64,000 nucleotides of DNA from Austropuccinia psidii. Lineage: Eukaryota > Basidiomycota > Pucciniomycetes > Pucciniales > Sphaerophragmiaceae. A program made the translations under genes and the position numbers. Where the stretch lies: NCBI GenBank assembly GCA_023105745.1, contig JALGQZ010000003.1, positions 73,444,696-73,508,695 on the forward strand. Direction: 5' to 3'. The notes under the pieces were generated by a model. That model saw nothing but the letters and a program-made list of their open reading frames with translations. It was not told the origin of the DNA and made no database searches. Of this stretch, positions 1-11,666 are shown piece by piece (the stretch's first letter is position 1; every line of letters begins with the position of its first letter).

Positions 1-919
1 ACGCTACAGCAATTCAGAGAGTGAATTCTGATAGCCTGACATAACCTTATTATGCTGCCAAGAGCCTTTTATTACATCATCAAAACTCTAATTTTGATGA
101 TTTTTCTTGTAACTCATCTTTTCTGTCGAAATTCAATATTTTAAACTTCAAACCTTGATTTCAGGGGGTTATACCCTGAATTTAATAATAAAAATTACAT
201 CATTCTTCACGAATGAACTAGTAGAATCCAACTGTGTACTTTTTTTTAAGTTTGGAGCACTTTCACAACAAAGTGGTCAACAGCTCTGTTGATTTTTTAT
301 CAATATTTCATCATAGGTTTTAACCTTGTTTATAACTTGTAAAATAAAGTTCATATCTGTGTTCTTACAGTAATTACGTGGTAATTTCATTTTTGGTTAA
401 TCATTCTATCATGTATAGTTTAGGAGATATTAGCTATGATCCTTGAATATATGTGTTGACCAAAAAAGTGCATATATTCAGGTTAATTCCTTAAGTATTG
501 ATTTTGGGAATTAGCTTATTAATTGTTTTATATGTGGATTTTTGTGGGGAATCCACTGGTACAATTTATTTCACATGTTGTTTCATTAGTTTCTGAGATA
601 AATAAGGTTTTATGATTTTTATAAGGTATTATACCTTATAATTCCTTAAATATTGACTTTACAGATATGCCATAAAAGTGGTATATGTGTATTCTTCCAT
701 GGGGAATCCAATGGTATAATTTATTTCACATGTTCATTCATTGGTTTTTAAGTTAAACCAATTTTAGTACCAATTTATGGTATTTTTTGTATATTTGAGT
801 AATTATTTTTAGTGTATAATTATTCTAATTAATTTTAATATAATTATATTAAAGGTATAATTATTATTAATCTTTTTTGTGACCTTATTGGATATGTGGT
901 CATATCTCAAAGGCTCACA
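1..919 (-). repeat. Partial LTR of the element-B family, cut by window edge
   Basis: This stretch matches, almost base for base, the last 917 bases of the two LTRs of element B (7581-8497 and 38786-39704), ending in the same GGCTCACA. Read on the minus strand the family begins TGTGAGCC. The base after the end is G (GATTCACC), not the TTCCCTACC polypurine tract that follows the 3' LTR of B. It is therefore a solo LTR or the outer LTR of another copy; the other half lies outside the window, so its TSD cannot be checked. Confidence 0.9.
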
Positions 920-1506
920 GATTCACCTAATACAGTTTCAATACACCAATATGGAACTGTATGATCACTCAAATACACCACACCTCTTGTACAGGTTCTG
1001 TACAGCCGTACAGGACCTGTATTGGCCAGACTCAATTCAATCATCAAATATTCTCATGAAAATTCTTCCTCTGGATCAGGGCTGGTGATTCTCACATATA
1101 CCAGCCCCTCTTTCTCCCCCCTGGGGACTTTTCCCCAGTTAATTAATTTAGTTTATTTATTATTTCATCAATATTCTTATCCTTATATTTGGGTATTATA
1201 TTTATTTAAGATTAAGTTAGTCTTGGCCTTTTCTCTCTTCGCCTGTACAGTATGAGTTGGGTGGCCATATCCTTATTAACCCTTCTCTTTCCATTCTGAC
1301 AGGTTGAAACAGTGGACTTGGACTTGTTTGTGGTTGGCTCTTCTATTCTTTATTCTTATTCTTTTTGTTGCTGCTTCTTATATTCATTCTTTTAGTAATT
1401 CATCTTTAACACTCTTAAGTGTATCCTTGCTTACCATATCTTTGAGCCCTCCATAAGTGAGTCCCAGTTTACTGAGTGCCAGGCCCTCTTCACTTCGAAG
1501 AGCCCC
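920..1506. other. Unassigned AT-rich segment, possibly part of an older LTR
   Basis: No supported gene. It contains a TGTACAG-rich inverted-repeat patch near 979-1020 that resembles a patch near 43783 in the solo LTR at 42924-44385, and pyrimidine-rich runs like those near LTR 3' halves. It may be the remainder of a related LTR into which the neighbouring LTR inserted, but I see no clean ends. Confidence 0.3.
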
Positions 1507-3306
1507 TGTGACACTTAGAGCTATTTTTCATATACCCAAAAGACCACAAATGATAAATTGAGATACAAATATAAATAAAATAAATTTATTTATATCTTAA
1601 AAATGAAAATTGAAATATAAATACCAATTTTTATTTAAAAATCAAAATTTAATTATAATTTAAAAATAAAATTACAATAAAATTCAGAATTATGAAATTA
1701 CATTCTTACTTGTAAAAATTAAGTAAAAATGAATTCTTAATAAAAATTGTGAAATGAAAATATTTTTGGTAAAAAGTTATATAAAATATATTATAGCTTT
1801 TTATCCAATAAATAAACATAAAGAAATTATCACACCATTGGATTCCTTATAAAAAATAAAGTGGGGTCACCTCTGGATGAAATTTCTGTCACTCAACTCT
1901 AAATAAGCTTAAATTAAGTTTTTAGTATTTTTTGTAGAAAAGTATGAAAATCCTCAAAACCTTAAGTTAACTCACACCACAGGTGGTGTTAACCATCAAT
2001 TTTTGTGTTAAAATTGAGGTGTTGTGTTTAGTTTAGAAGCTATGAGGAATTGAAGTATTTTTAATTTAATTCAATTGAAATGTCAAAATGTGTGCATGTA
2101 TTACATAATTGAACTTTAATTTACATATGAGGTATCAATTATTACAGAGGTGTACTTAAAAACTCAATTGAATTACATGTGTAAATTATAATTGTATTAC
2201 ATGATGAGGAAATAAAGAAAAAATAAATTGGAAAGATTAATTCTGGGGGGGAAAGCCACTCTAGCTCTAAGGGGGAGCTAGACCCCCAAAGTCTTTGATG
2301 ACTGGCATGAGATTTCAAAATTCATGCAAAGGTTCATTACTTTTGGCCTGGAATTGAGTCACAGGGTCTGTGACTCAATTGATGATGAGGTTTTGATACG
2401 ACCAGGGTAGTTTTAACTGCTGCCAAGAGGGTAAAACTATCCTTAAATTAAAACAATGTGAGTAAAAACAGATTTAGCTTTTTTCTACACCTCTTATTCA
2501 CATTCTGACATGTTTTGAAGGCTCTATACCAGGTATTGCTATAGTAATGGCTGATTTAAGGGTCTAAAATGGCTTAAATCAGCCCTTTTTTGGTCTGAAC
2601 CAGGGTTCAATGATGCCATAATTGGCTTTTCTGTTGTCAGATGGTTTTTCACGACTGAAGAAAGTAACTTTTACTTTTTTGAGTAACAAAACTGATGGCT
2701 ATAAAATAATTTCTTCTTTGCCCCACTTTTCTCTTCATGTTAGGATCTTTTCCTTTGATAATTAGTTTTAACACTGTTAAGCCAATCAATAGAAGATTCC
2801 AACCACCCTTTTTAAATCATTTTAAAGCTTTTAACCACGTGAAAAAATCATTATAATCCATTTTTGTAATTCTTGTAATCATTTTTACCCCTGAACCACC
2901 CCAAAACTGAATTAAAGCATCTTTCATCACTGTTAGCTTTGTCACTTTGTTTCCCAATTCACTCTGGTCACTTTTGGGCGTGTTTTTTTCTTTAAATATC
3001 TTTTTAAATACTTTTCTCTTTAATTAATTTCTTGCAGTCCTTTGTTCAATTAATTCCACTTGAAATTGCTCTTGAAGAAATTTCTTTTGTAGCCTTAAAT
3101 ATCTCTTGTAGAGTATTGTTGGTAAAACAATAAAGTTGTATTATATTATTTCTTTATAGTTATAAAGTTAAAAACAACAAAATTGGCATATTTTCTTTTT
3201 AAAAATACTATTTCTTACTATTTTTAAAATAATTCTACCTCATACATATTTTGAGGACAGGAAAAGTACTTGATATTTTATCAAAGTTTCATATCCACAC
3301 CTTACA
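1507..3306 (+). repeat. 5' LTR of element C
   Basis: Begins TGTGACACTTAGAG and ends CACACCTTACA. It aligns over its whole length with 44393-46216, including the shared stretch ATACCCAAAAGACCAC near the start and the block ending in TATTTTGAGGACAGG near the end. It is about 1.8 kb and AT-rich, and no ORF in it is convincing. Confidence 0.9.
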
Positions 3307-3308
3307 TT

Positions 3309-3324
3309 TGGGGGCCCAGCCATG
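3309..3324 (+). other. Primer-binding site of element C
   Basis: TGGGGGCCCAGCCATG lies two bases after the 5' LTR end. Equivalent sequences follow the LTR ends of B (TGGGGGACTGGCCGTG on the minus strand at 37675-37660) and D (TGGGGGCCTGGCTGTG after 46233). The TGG start fits the CCA end of a tRNA primer; I cannot name the tRNA. Confidence 0.6.
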
Positions 3325-3531
3325 ATATTTTACCTTTGACATATATTTTTACTCTTTTTTAATCCTTTTTCTAATATTGGAAAATTTAAAAAACGTATAA
3401 AAAATACTTATAATTCAAGAAATCCATAAAAAAATAACTTTTTTTCATATTATAAGTGAGGCTTATATTTTATTTCTTTTTTTGAAATACCTTTTTTTTA
3501 CTTAATTAATTGGCTTTTTCATTAATTTTAG

Positions 3532-3709
3532 TGTCTGACAATGTGGTAAGACAAGAAAACATTGAAACAGCCTCTACAGTTAATAGCATTATTCCTGCAA
3601 GCACTGTTATTATAACTCAAAATAACCAACAAGAGCCAATTTCTTCTGAATTTATCAACTTGGACATCAGTAATACTCTTCAGAAAGCTAAGAATTTGGC
3701 AGATAGTAG
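3532..3709 (+). other. Exon-like block upstream of gag, element C
   Basis: Open block preceded by a pyrimidine tract and AG (ATTTTAG) and followed by GTTTTTG. It would encode a serine/threonine/asparagine-rich peptide. The same layout (pyrimidine tract plus AG, about 150-180 open bases, then GT) occurs before gag in elements B (37182-37033) and D (46583-46741), although the sequences have diverged. This suggests a spliced 5' coding exon or leader intron in this retrotransposon family. Confidence 0.4.
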
Positions 3710-3756
3710 GTTTTTGATGTAAAATTACTATTGTAAAACCTTTTTAATCATAAAAT

Positions 3757-6471
3757 ATGCCTTCAACCAGATCAGGAGCAAGCTATAAGCCCTCAAGAAA
3801 CTCCCAAAAAGGTCATAGACGTGATTATGGCAGAAGCCAATCAGATACAGAAGGAGAAGGGTCAGTAAAAGACTTCCACAACAATAAATTGTCCAATTCT
3901 GAAGCTGAGGACACTATTTTACCTTCAAAAAGAGCTTACACCGCCACAAGAAGCCTCAGTGGACATTTACAAATCCAGCCAGAAGGCTTGAGACAATGCA
4001 CTGCAGCACAAAGAGTACCAGATCCTTTCAGATCTGTGGAAAAACTGCATGAACTCATACCTGACTGTAAGGAAATTCCTGGGTCATCCCAACACTTGCA
4101 AGTTACTCAATGGATGGAATCCATTGGTGGAAATGAAGAATATGATGCTTTTAACAGCAGAATGGAGGAAAAACAACCCTCCACCACCAAAGCAAGTGCC
4201 AAGACCAGCCCCAGTGGCCAGCAGAAGCAATTCCAGCAAGGAAAAGAAGCCATAATCTCAAAACAAGGGCAAAGGGAAGGCACCAGCCCCAAAGCCTTAC
4301 AGCCAGGGATACAGGATGCCATGGAAAATTCATTTCAGATGTCCAAAACCATTATTTAATTACAGAAGAAGGAGGAAGCCAGATTAAGATTCCAGAAGTG
4401 ATTTTTGACATATTTGGTTCCATCCCAGAGTTGTATGAAGCTATAAATGACGTGAAAAAACATCTTTCTTATAAAAATGAAACCATTTGTAACAACATTA
4501 AAACAAACAGCTTGAGTCTGTGCCAAATTAATCAAACACTGATGTGTTTTGAAAAGGTTTTGAGAACAATTAAAACTTCCAATAATGATAATTCGTTTGG
4601 CAATAAAATAGATGAACAATCTGCCATTATTAAAGAGTTAACAGACAAATATTCTAAATTCAATATTGATGATATAATTTAAACAAGAATTAAACAAGCC
4701 ATAAATATTATCAAGACAGACAACAAGAAAGTCCTTGATGACATTTCAAATTCATTTACTGAAATAAAGGCATATACCATTGCCTTGAAAAAGTGTTTTG
4801 ATGCTTCGCAAGAATAAGTATCAAAATTATCAATGAAATTGAATCAAGTCACTGCTGATGATACAAGACAGACAGAGTTATTTAAAGAACTGACACATAA
4901 AGAAGACATGTATAAAGTTGAAGTAATAAATTTAATGCAAGCCTTCCAACATGAATACAGGAATTCCCAAAGGTGTAGCAACAGTAAAATGAATTATATT
5001 GAACAAATACTGAACACCGTACCAAGAATGTCTACACCTCTGAATCAAAATGAGGGCATAAGGATTCCAAATCCACAGGTATTGGACCCTGATAATTCAA
5101 AGTTAAAAAATGAATTATCCACTTCTTTTCATAACTTGGAACCATCAATTGGGCCAAGAACTTTTGAAAGAAGTACCAAAACTTAAAGAATGGCCTCACT
5201 TCAGTGGTGAAGGAGGATATAGCCATGTGGAATTCATCAGAGGAATTGACATGATTAAAGAAGATTTTGAATCACCAGAAAGATTGGTAACAGAAAGATT
5301 GAACACCTTCTTTACCAGATCAGCTCACAGATGGTATATCAAATTAAGACAAGCACATGGACACCAAAGTTGGACTTGGTGGAAAACCCAAATTATCAAC
5401 AAATGGGCCAATGATGCTTGAAGATTTAAAGTGGAGACAGCCTTTGAATCTTCCAAATTTAATGCTTATAAAGACAAAGCTTTACCATGGCTTTGCCAAC
5501 AAAAAGACAGACTAACAGCATTATACCCTGACATGTCAGAATTTATGATCCACAGAAAGATTCTGAGACAATGTGGACGTGACTTAGAGCATGGTGTCAA
5601 AAGCAGGACTACTGAACAATCTTCAGCAGAGGATATTATCAATATATTAGAAGAAGTAACCACCAGAACCAAAATTGGTTCTAGTAGGGTGAATCTCAAA
5701 ACAAGGTTTAATACACCTTGGAAAGATTCTGTGGACAAAAACCCCAAAGAAAATTCTAATAATATTAAGTATAAATCTGCAGATACAGTCAGAAGGTGCC
5801 ATATTTGCCAAAGCACCACCCATTTAGTCAATACATGTCCAAAGAAGGGGAAAATCAATGGAATTGATATTGAAAAGGAACCTTATGTTGAAAAAGATGA
5901 CATAATTGAAGACAATTCAGATGATAAGTCATCAATATTTTCTGAATCTTCAAAAGATATAGAAAATATTAATGCCACTTTTGACATCATGGAATATTAT
6001 TCCGACTTGCCACAATTGAGCAATGGTCAACTTGATTTATCAAAAGTTCAAGATGCACAATTTATGAAAACAAAACCAAACAGGAGGAAAGGTTATACAG
6101 CTGGCAACTCCTGTATAGCAGAAGTGGTGATTGACAATAGGCCCACAAAACCTTTTCTTGACCCAGGAGCCTTCTGATCTTGTGTTGGTAAATATTTTCT
6201 TAAAGCTTGTGTACCAACCTTTGAAGACCAATTGTTACCAATTGATGGTATAAAATTCAATAGTGCAAGTAATCCAATGAAAGCATTAGGAATTTTTGAC
6301 ACCAATGTCATATTCCCACACATTAATTGGAATTTAAGAATCACAGCTGAATTTGTTGTTATGGAAAACTGCTCCAGTACCCATCTTATATTTGGAAATG
6401 ACTATTTAATCATGTATGGGATAGATTTGCATAACAACAAAGACAGATACTTTACTATTGGAGACAATAAG
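3757..6471 (+). pseudogene. Gag-pol 5' part of element C (gag, zinc knuckle, protease), broken
   Basis: The reading begins at an ATG at 3757 (MPSTRSG) and runs 200 residues. A second frame, +1, is open at about 4049-4255 and resembles the same frame in B and D (MNSYL..KFLG...GWNPL). Later pieces show the capsid block (RWYIKLRQ...WWKTQIINKWAND) near 5330-5420, a zinc-knuckle remnant (CHICQSTTHLVNTC, the normal C-X2-C-X4-H-X4-C) near 5800, and a protease region where D-T-G is altered to D-P-G near 6165. In-frame stops and frameshifts separate the pieces. The end at 6471 is the insertion point of element B; homology continues at 39710. Confidence 0.85.
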
Positions 6472-8497
6472 TGTAAGGTTTGACTATGAAACAATAAGTA
6501 AAAATTACTAATTTATTACTTATTGTACTCTGAATGTCCTTATGAATTGAATAAATAAGATTAAAAATATAATAATAATAAATAATTATTATTATTATGG
6601 CGTGAAATAATTATATTATTAAATAAATATAATAATATAATTTATATTATGAAAATATAATATAATAAATAAATATATTCATATAAAATAATTAATATAT
6701 TTAAAAAGCTCTTTATTATTGTTACCAACAAATAATAAAGGCATGGAAAATTGCTTTTTATTAATAAAAAACAATTAATAAAAATAATATTACTAATATT
6801 AAAGTTATGAATTAATATAAATACTATTTATATTAATTAAAAAATTATTAAGAGAGTAATAATAGAGAAATTATTATAATAAGAGAAAATAACCTACTTT
6901 TAACACTTAATATAATAATTTTGAAATATTTTACGCCAAAAAATATAAATACAACTTTTTCAAATTGTATTTACAATAAAAATAAAGAAAATTACAAATT
7001 ATTCTGGATTTTTACGTGGAAATGAGTTTTTATAGAGATTTTTAGCAAAAACAATTAAATAAATGATTTAATCACGTCAAAATGGATGATTATAACAAGG
7101 TGGTCTTTGGTCTTTAATAATATAATGGTTTTCTATATAAAGAATAAAGAAATTACCTTTGATTTTAATTGATTTAATGTTTTTGATGCATCTGAGGGGA
7201 AAATAGAGTAAAAAGAGCTCTATTTATAGTAAATACCTCCCTCCTAGAGTCCAACAGGCTTCTAGTAGACATGTACTGATCATATCCACTGGAATTGATC
7301 AATATTTTAAGGTTTGGAGATGATTACATCATTATCAAACCATATTACATCATTATTACACCATTATTTAGAGTTATCACTATAACTCTAAATGTGATGA
7401 CATCAGAGGCTTGGCAGAACCCCAAATTTCGTGGATTTTATTAGTTTTAATCATAAACTAATAGTATTCACCAATTTTATCACTCTTAAGACTGTTAAAC
7501 TTAAATTAAGGTTACTGTGAGTGATCATAACTGCTCAAATTAAGCTCAAACTTTGATTCTCAATAACGTCTAAGATTTACACGCTACAGCAATTCAGAGA
7601 GTGAATTCTGATATCCTGGCATAACCTTATTATGCTGCCAAGAGCTTTTCATTACATCATCAAAACTCTAATTTTGATGATTTTTCTTGTAACTCATCTT
7701 TTCTGTTGAAATTCAATATTTTAGACTTCAAACCTTGATTTCAGGGGGTTATACCCTGAATTTAATAATAAAAATTACATCATTATTCGCGAATGAACTA
7801 GTAGAATCCAACTGTATACGTTTTTTTAAGTTTGGACCACTTTCACAACAAAGTGGTCAACAGCTCTGTTGATTTTTATCAATATTTCATCATAGGTTTT
7901 AACCTTGTTTATAATTTGTAAAATAAAGTTCATATCTGTGTTCTTACAGTAATTACGTGGTAATTTTATTTTTGGTTAATCATTCTATCATGTATAGTTT
8001 AGGAGATATTAGCTATGATCCTTGAATATATGCATTGACCAAAAAAGTGCATATATTCAGGTTAATTCCTTAAGTATTAACTTTGGAAATTAGCTTATTA
8101 ATTGTTTTATGTGTGGATTTTCGTGGGGAATCCACTGGTACAATTTATTTCACATGTTGTTTCATTAGTTCTTGAGATAAATAAGGTTTTATGGTTTTTA
8201 TAAGGTATTATACCTTATAATTCATTAAATATTGACTTTACAGATATGCCATAAAAATGGTATATGTGTATTTTACCATGGGGAATCCAATGGTATAATT
8301 TATTTTACATGTTGATTCATTGGGTTTAAGTTAAACCAATTTTTGTACCAATTTATGGTATTTTTTGTATATTTAAGTAATTATTTTTAATGTATAATTA
8401 TTCTACGTACTTTTAATATAATTATATTAAAGGTATAATTATTCTGAGTCTTTTTTGTGACCTTATTGGGTATGTGGTCATATCTCAAAGGCTCACA
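6472..8497 (-). repeat. 3' LTR of element B
   Basis: On the plus strand it reads TGTAAGGTTTGACTATG ... AAGGCTCACA; on the element's own strand TGTGAGCC ... CCTTACA, the same termini as the C and D LTRs. It includes a very AT-rich block (about 6540-6900). It pairs with 37678-39704. Confidence 0.95.
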
Positions 8498-8509
8498 TTC
8501 CCTACCACC
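8498..8509 (-). other. Polypurine tract of element B
   Basis: On the minus strand GGTGGTAGGGAA directly precedes the TGTGAGCC start of the 3' LTR. Equivalent tracts occur before the 3' LTR of D (GGTGAGAGGGAA at 61798-61809) and, split by a solo LTR, of C. This is the usual plus-strand primer position in LTR retrotransposons. Confidence 0.75.
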
Positions 8510-8616
8510 AAAAAAGATTGTACCACAATCTGATATGTGTGATTAGGGTATCATCCACTGTCCTACCTCTTCATTAGACTTTTATCAGTCTTGAAGCTCA
8601 ATAATGCTTTATTTTG

Positions 8617-10425
8617 TTATTCTTTAGGTTTTCTTTCATGTCTAAACCTCCTCAGTAGTTTATCAGCATTTGTTATATCTTTCTCAAGTAGCCATTCATC
8701 TTCTTGAGTTGGATTTCTATACCTTACAAGGTATTCTCTTTCTTTTTTGTTCCTTGTCCTTCTTTCTTTAAGGACGTTTACAATTCTTTTTTCTTCTCCT
8801 TCTTCCAAAGGGGGAATTTCAAGTGGGGGTTTATTTCTTAGTGGAAATAATTCTTTGTCACTTGAGCTGTAAGGTTTTATAAGACTTACAGGGAAAGTTG
8901 GGTGCTTATTCATTAAATCACCTGTGAGTTCCAATTGTACAGCATTGGGTCCATGAAGTGCTTTTACCATAAACGGTCCTGCAAAGGAATCTTTCAATTT
9001 CTTTGGTCCTTTTATGTTATTAAAGTTAAGAGTTGATACTAATACCAAATCTCCTATTTTGAAGTCAGGTGGTTTATGACTTTTGTCCCATCTTTCTTTT
9101 GCATATTTGAAAGAGTCTTGCATGCATCTGTTTGCATGGTGTCTTGCTTTGTCAAGCATTATCTTAAAACTTCTTGCTGTTGGATGTATGTCCACTAAGT
9201 CCTTTTTGAGGGTATCATAAGGAAGTCTTGGATTCCAACCTTTTTCTAGCATTGCTGGTGTTTTGCAAGTAGAAGAATGGATTGATGTCTTATATGCCAG
9301 TTCAAGTGCTGGTATTAGTGTACACCAATGATGGGTAAAACCATCAGAATCTTTGAATTCTAGCCCATAAGCACAGAATCTTCTGATCATATCCTCTAGG
9401 GTTTGTATCATTCTTTCTGCTAAACCATCAGTTTGAGGATGATAAGCTGTTGAGAATGATAACTTTGTCCCAAACAAGTTATGGAGATTTGTCCATAATG
9501 CTGAAGTGAACTTTGGGTCTCTGTCACTTATAATATTTTGGAATAAGCCTGTGTGGCTAATGACTTTATTCCATATCATTATGGCTGTATCCATAGCTGT
9601 GTCATCTTTATGACATGGTAAGAACATGGGAGTTTTACTGTACCTGTCAACTAACACTAGACATGCATTATAGCTCCTGTCTCCTCCTGGAGGTAGTGCT
9701 GTTACCCAATCCATATGAACTATTTCCCATGGGGATTTTGGTTCTTGGATTTGGATCATTATTCCAAATTTCTTTCCTGTGGCTCTGTTGGCTTTTTGAC
9801 ATCTGTAACAGGTTTGGCAGTACTCTGCAACATCTTTCTTCCAATTTGGCCACCAAGAGCAGGTTTTCACCCTCTCTAGTGTTCTATCTTCTGAGAGATG
9901 TCCAGATGCAACACTATCATGACACTCATGTAAAATAGTGTTTATTAGTGTTCTATCTGTTAAGGCCATAACACATGTGTGTTTTGTTCTATGGTAAAGG
10001 ATTCCATCAAGGAGGTGGAATCTTCCTTCATCATATGCCTTTTTCCATATTTCATCTAGTTTTGATGAAAGTGATGGATCTTTGCAGTCTTTCATTAGAA
10101 GTTGGCTTAAGATATGGCAATTTTTGTCTGTCTTATAGCTTTCTTTAACTTGGTTAAAGAGTTCTGTGCCAATGTCTGTAACACATATTCCTTCTATATG
10201 GTGTTCTTCTTGTGGTACCCATGCTGGATTGTCAGGGGTATTTTCTAGAGCCCATCTGCTGAGACCATCTGCATTTTTATGAATATTTCCAGATTTCTGA
10301 ACAATAGTCATATTTCCTCTATATTCTTGGATAGCAATTTTCCATCTCAGCATATGTCTAATTGGAGTCTTCATATTTAATAGTGATTTCACAGCATTAC
10401 AGTCTGTGATTACATCAAATACTGT
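8617..10425 (-). CDS. Pol 3' part of element B: RNase H end, integrase, chromodomain
   Basis: About 600 residues. The order is the end of RNase H ([13 protein letters not shown]..., [10 protein letters not shown]), the integrase zinc domain with H-H-C-C ([12 protein letters not shown] ... CQTCYRC), and the catalytic core with D in [10 protein letters not shown] in IISDRDPKF and E in [13 protein letters not shown]. These are followed by a GPY/F-type region ([14 protein letters not shown]) and a chromodomain-like tail ([16 protein letters not shown] ... [11 protein letters not shown]). All catalytic residues are present and no stop interrupts it. The fragment has no start of its own: its first codons are the continuation of the RNase H region found at 32964 upward. 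A GTG inside the transposon terminus at 10428 only mimics a start. Confidence 0.95.
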   Translation of the reverse strand, partial: TVFDVITDCNAVKSLLNMKTPIRHMLRWKIAIQEYRGNMTIVQKSGNIHKNADGLSRWALENTPDNPAWVPQEEHHIEGICVTDIGTELFNQVKESYKTDKNCHILSQLLMKDCKDPSLSSKLDEIWKKAYDEGRFHLLDGILYHRTKHTCVMALTDRTLINTILHECHDSVASGHLSEDRTLERVKTCSWWPNWKKDVAEYCQTCYRCQKANRATGKKFGIMIQIQEPKSPWEIVHMDWVTALPPGGDRSYNACLVLVDRYSKTPMFLPCHKDDTAMDTAIMIWNKVISHTGLFQNIISDRDPKFTSALWTNLHNLFGTKLSFSTAYHPQTDGLAERMIQTLEDMIRRFCAYGLEFKDSDGFTHHWCTLIPALELAYKTSIHSSTCKTPAMLEKGWNPRLPYDTLKKDLVDIHPTARSFKIMLDKARHHANRCMQDSFKYAKERWDKSHKPPDFKIGDLVLVSTLNFNNIKGPKKLKDSFAGPFMVKALHGPNAVQLELTGDLMNKHPTFPVSLIKPYSSSDKELFPLRNKPPLEIPPLEEGEEKRIVNVLKERRTRNKKEREYLVRYRNPTQEDEWLLEKDITNADKLLRRFRHERKPKE

Positions 10426-10471
10426 CACCAGGGCGAATCTCGCGTCAATCGTCGGCGATTGACTTCACGTC
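10426..10471 (+). repeat. Left terminal inverted repeat of the 22.5 kb transposon
   Basis: 46 bp, matching the reverse complement of 32918-32963 with one mismatch (CGCGTC here, CGTGTC there). It contains an internal palindrome, TCAATCGTCGGCGATTGA, able to form a 7-bp stem. The TSD TGT precedes it. Confidence 0.95.
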
Positions 10472-10620
10472 GCACCGCGGTCAGTATAAAATCTTGCTTC
10501 AGTCGCGTTAGTGTCACTTTATAGTCACTGGATTTAGTGGGTCACGTCACGTCAGCGTCAAGACAACGTCAATCGTCACATGTGTCACATGAGAATGTCA
10601 CTCAAAGCCCAAACCCATTT
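10472..10620. repeat. Left subterminal region with repeated ACGTCA words
   Basis: Short words of the ACGTCA/CGTCA type recur, for example in CACGTCACGTCAGCGTCAAG near 10543-10562 and again as CAACGTCAATCGTCAC near 10564-10579. The right end (32838-32917) carries the complementary TTGACGT words. CACTA-type elements usually have subterminal repeats bound by their DNA-binding protein; that role here is inferred. Confidence 0.6.
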
Positions 10621-10794
10621 CAACACTATGCGCAACGTTCGTGTAATTTCACCTCATTGGCTTCCGCCTCCCCGACGCTTAGCATGCTTACGCACCCGCA
10701 CCGCCCTCCATCCGGATGAGACTCCGACACTGCCCGCCCCTCTTCGTCCTCACCACTCCTTACGCTTTCACACCCCCGCCCCTACCATCCTTAC

Positions 10795-11128
10795 GCTTGT
10801 GTAGGACCCTCCCGACATGCCTCCGACAACGCTTACCATCCTTACGCTCATGTAGTGCCCTCCCGACATGCCTCCGACACCACTTATGAACCTTATGCTT
10901 GTGTAGTGCCCTCCCGACATGCCTCCGACACAGCTTACCATCCTTACGCTTGTGTAGTGCCCTCCCGACATGCCTCCGACAACGCTTACCATCCTTACGC
11001 TCATGTAGTGCCCTCCCGACATGCCTCCGACAACAGTTACCCTCCCTCCCGACATTATCCCGACACTGCTTACCATCCTTACGCTCATGTAGTGCCCTCC
11101 CGACATGCCTCCGACAACGCTTCCATAT
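10795..11128. repeat. 51-bp tandem repeat (minisatellite)
   Basis: The word CCCGACATGCCTCCGACA recurs at 10811, 10862 and 10913, and onward with a 51-bp step (one shortened unit near 11040-11070). The unit also contains CCTTACGCTYRTGTAGTGC. Because 51 is a multiple of three, all frames stay open and give 17-residue peptide repeats on both strands; I see no reason to call any of these a gene. Confidence 0.9.
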
Positions 11129-11145
11129 TACATCCATAGTGTACA

Positions 11146-11167
11146 GTACGGTGGCTTGTTGGCGTAC
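11146..11167. other. Variant intergenic palindrome
   Basis: GTACGGTGGCTTGTTGGCGTAC: the outer arms pair (GTACG/CGTAC) and the centre departs from the GGTGGCATGCCACC core seen at 14026, 17877, 22828 and 28704. It lies between the left minisatellite and the first gene of the large transposon. Confidence 0.5.
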
Positions 11168-11666
11168 ACGATGAACGCAATTGCCGAAATATGCTGAGTG
11201 GCCTTCTCTGCCAACAGGACCTAAGGGGATATTGGTCAGTATATTCACCATGTTGTGGTTAGGGTTTAAATCATGAGACTCACAAATTAAAACCTAATAA
11301 GTGGACTATTTAAGACAAGAATTGTGTCTCCTGTTTCGCCAACAAAACCATTTTATTTCATATCAATCAAATGAACACTTTGCTGAGTCCTTACCTCATG
11401 AGCGTTGAATAGTTCAAAATTTGACTTTAGTAGGTTTCTCACTAGTCAACTTTATTCAATGTCTCACAGGGAAGTGATTTCATTTGCATGATATGAAATA
11501 ATTTGCAAAACATCGCCTCCTTCAAATTCCCGACAAATCGCATTTTGCAAATGCGATTATTTTACTTCCACCTTTTTTCTTCAGTTTTGATCTTTTTATT
11601 AAAAATTTTCAAACAAGTTATCAATCAACTCGTCACCATCTATTTGCTTAATAAACTACCTCTGCT

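Noticed and set aside
10426..10428. Start of the pol fragment at 10428 (minus)
   Set aside because: The codon is GTG within the transposon TIR; the protein is a continuation of the frame beyond 32964.
10760..11251. Minus-strand frame of 163 codons with RRHVGRALHERKDGK repeats, and plus-strand frames over the same bases
   Set aside because: A product of a 51-bp minisatellite whose length is a multiple of three; several frames on both strands are open together.
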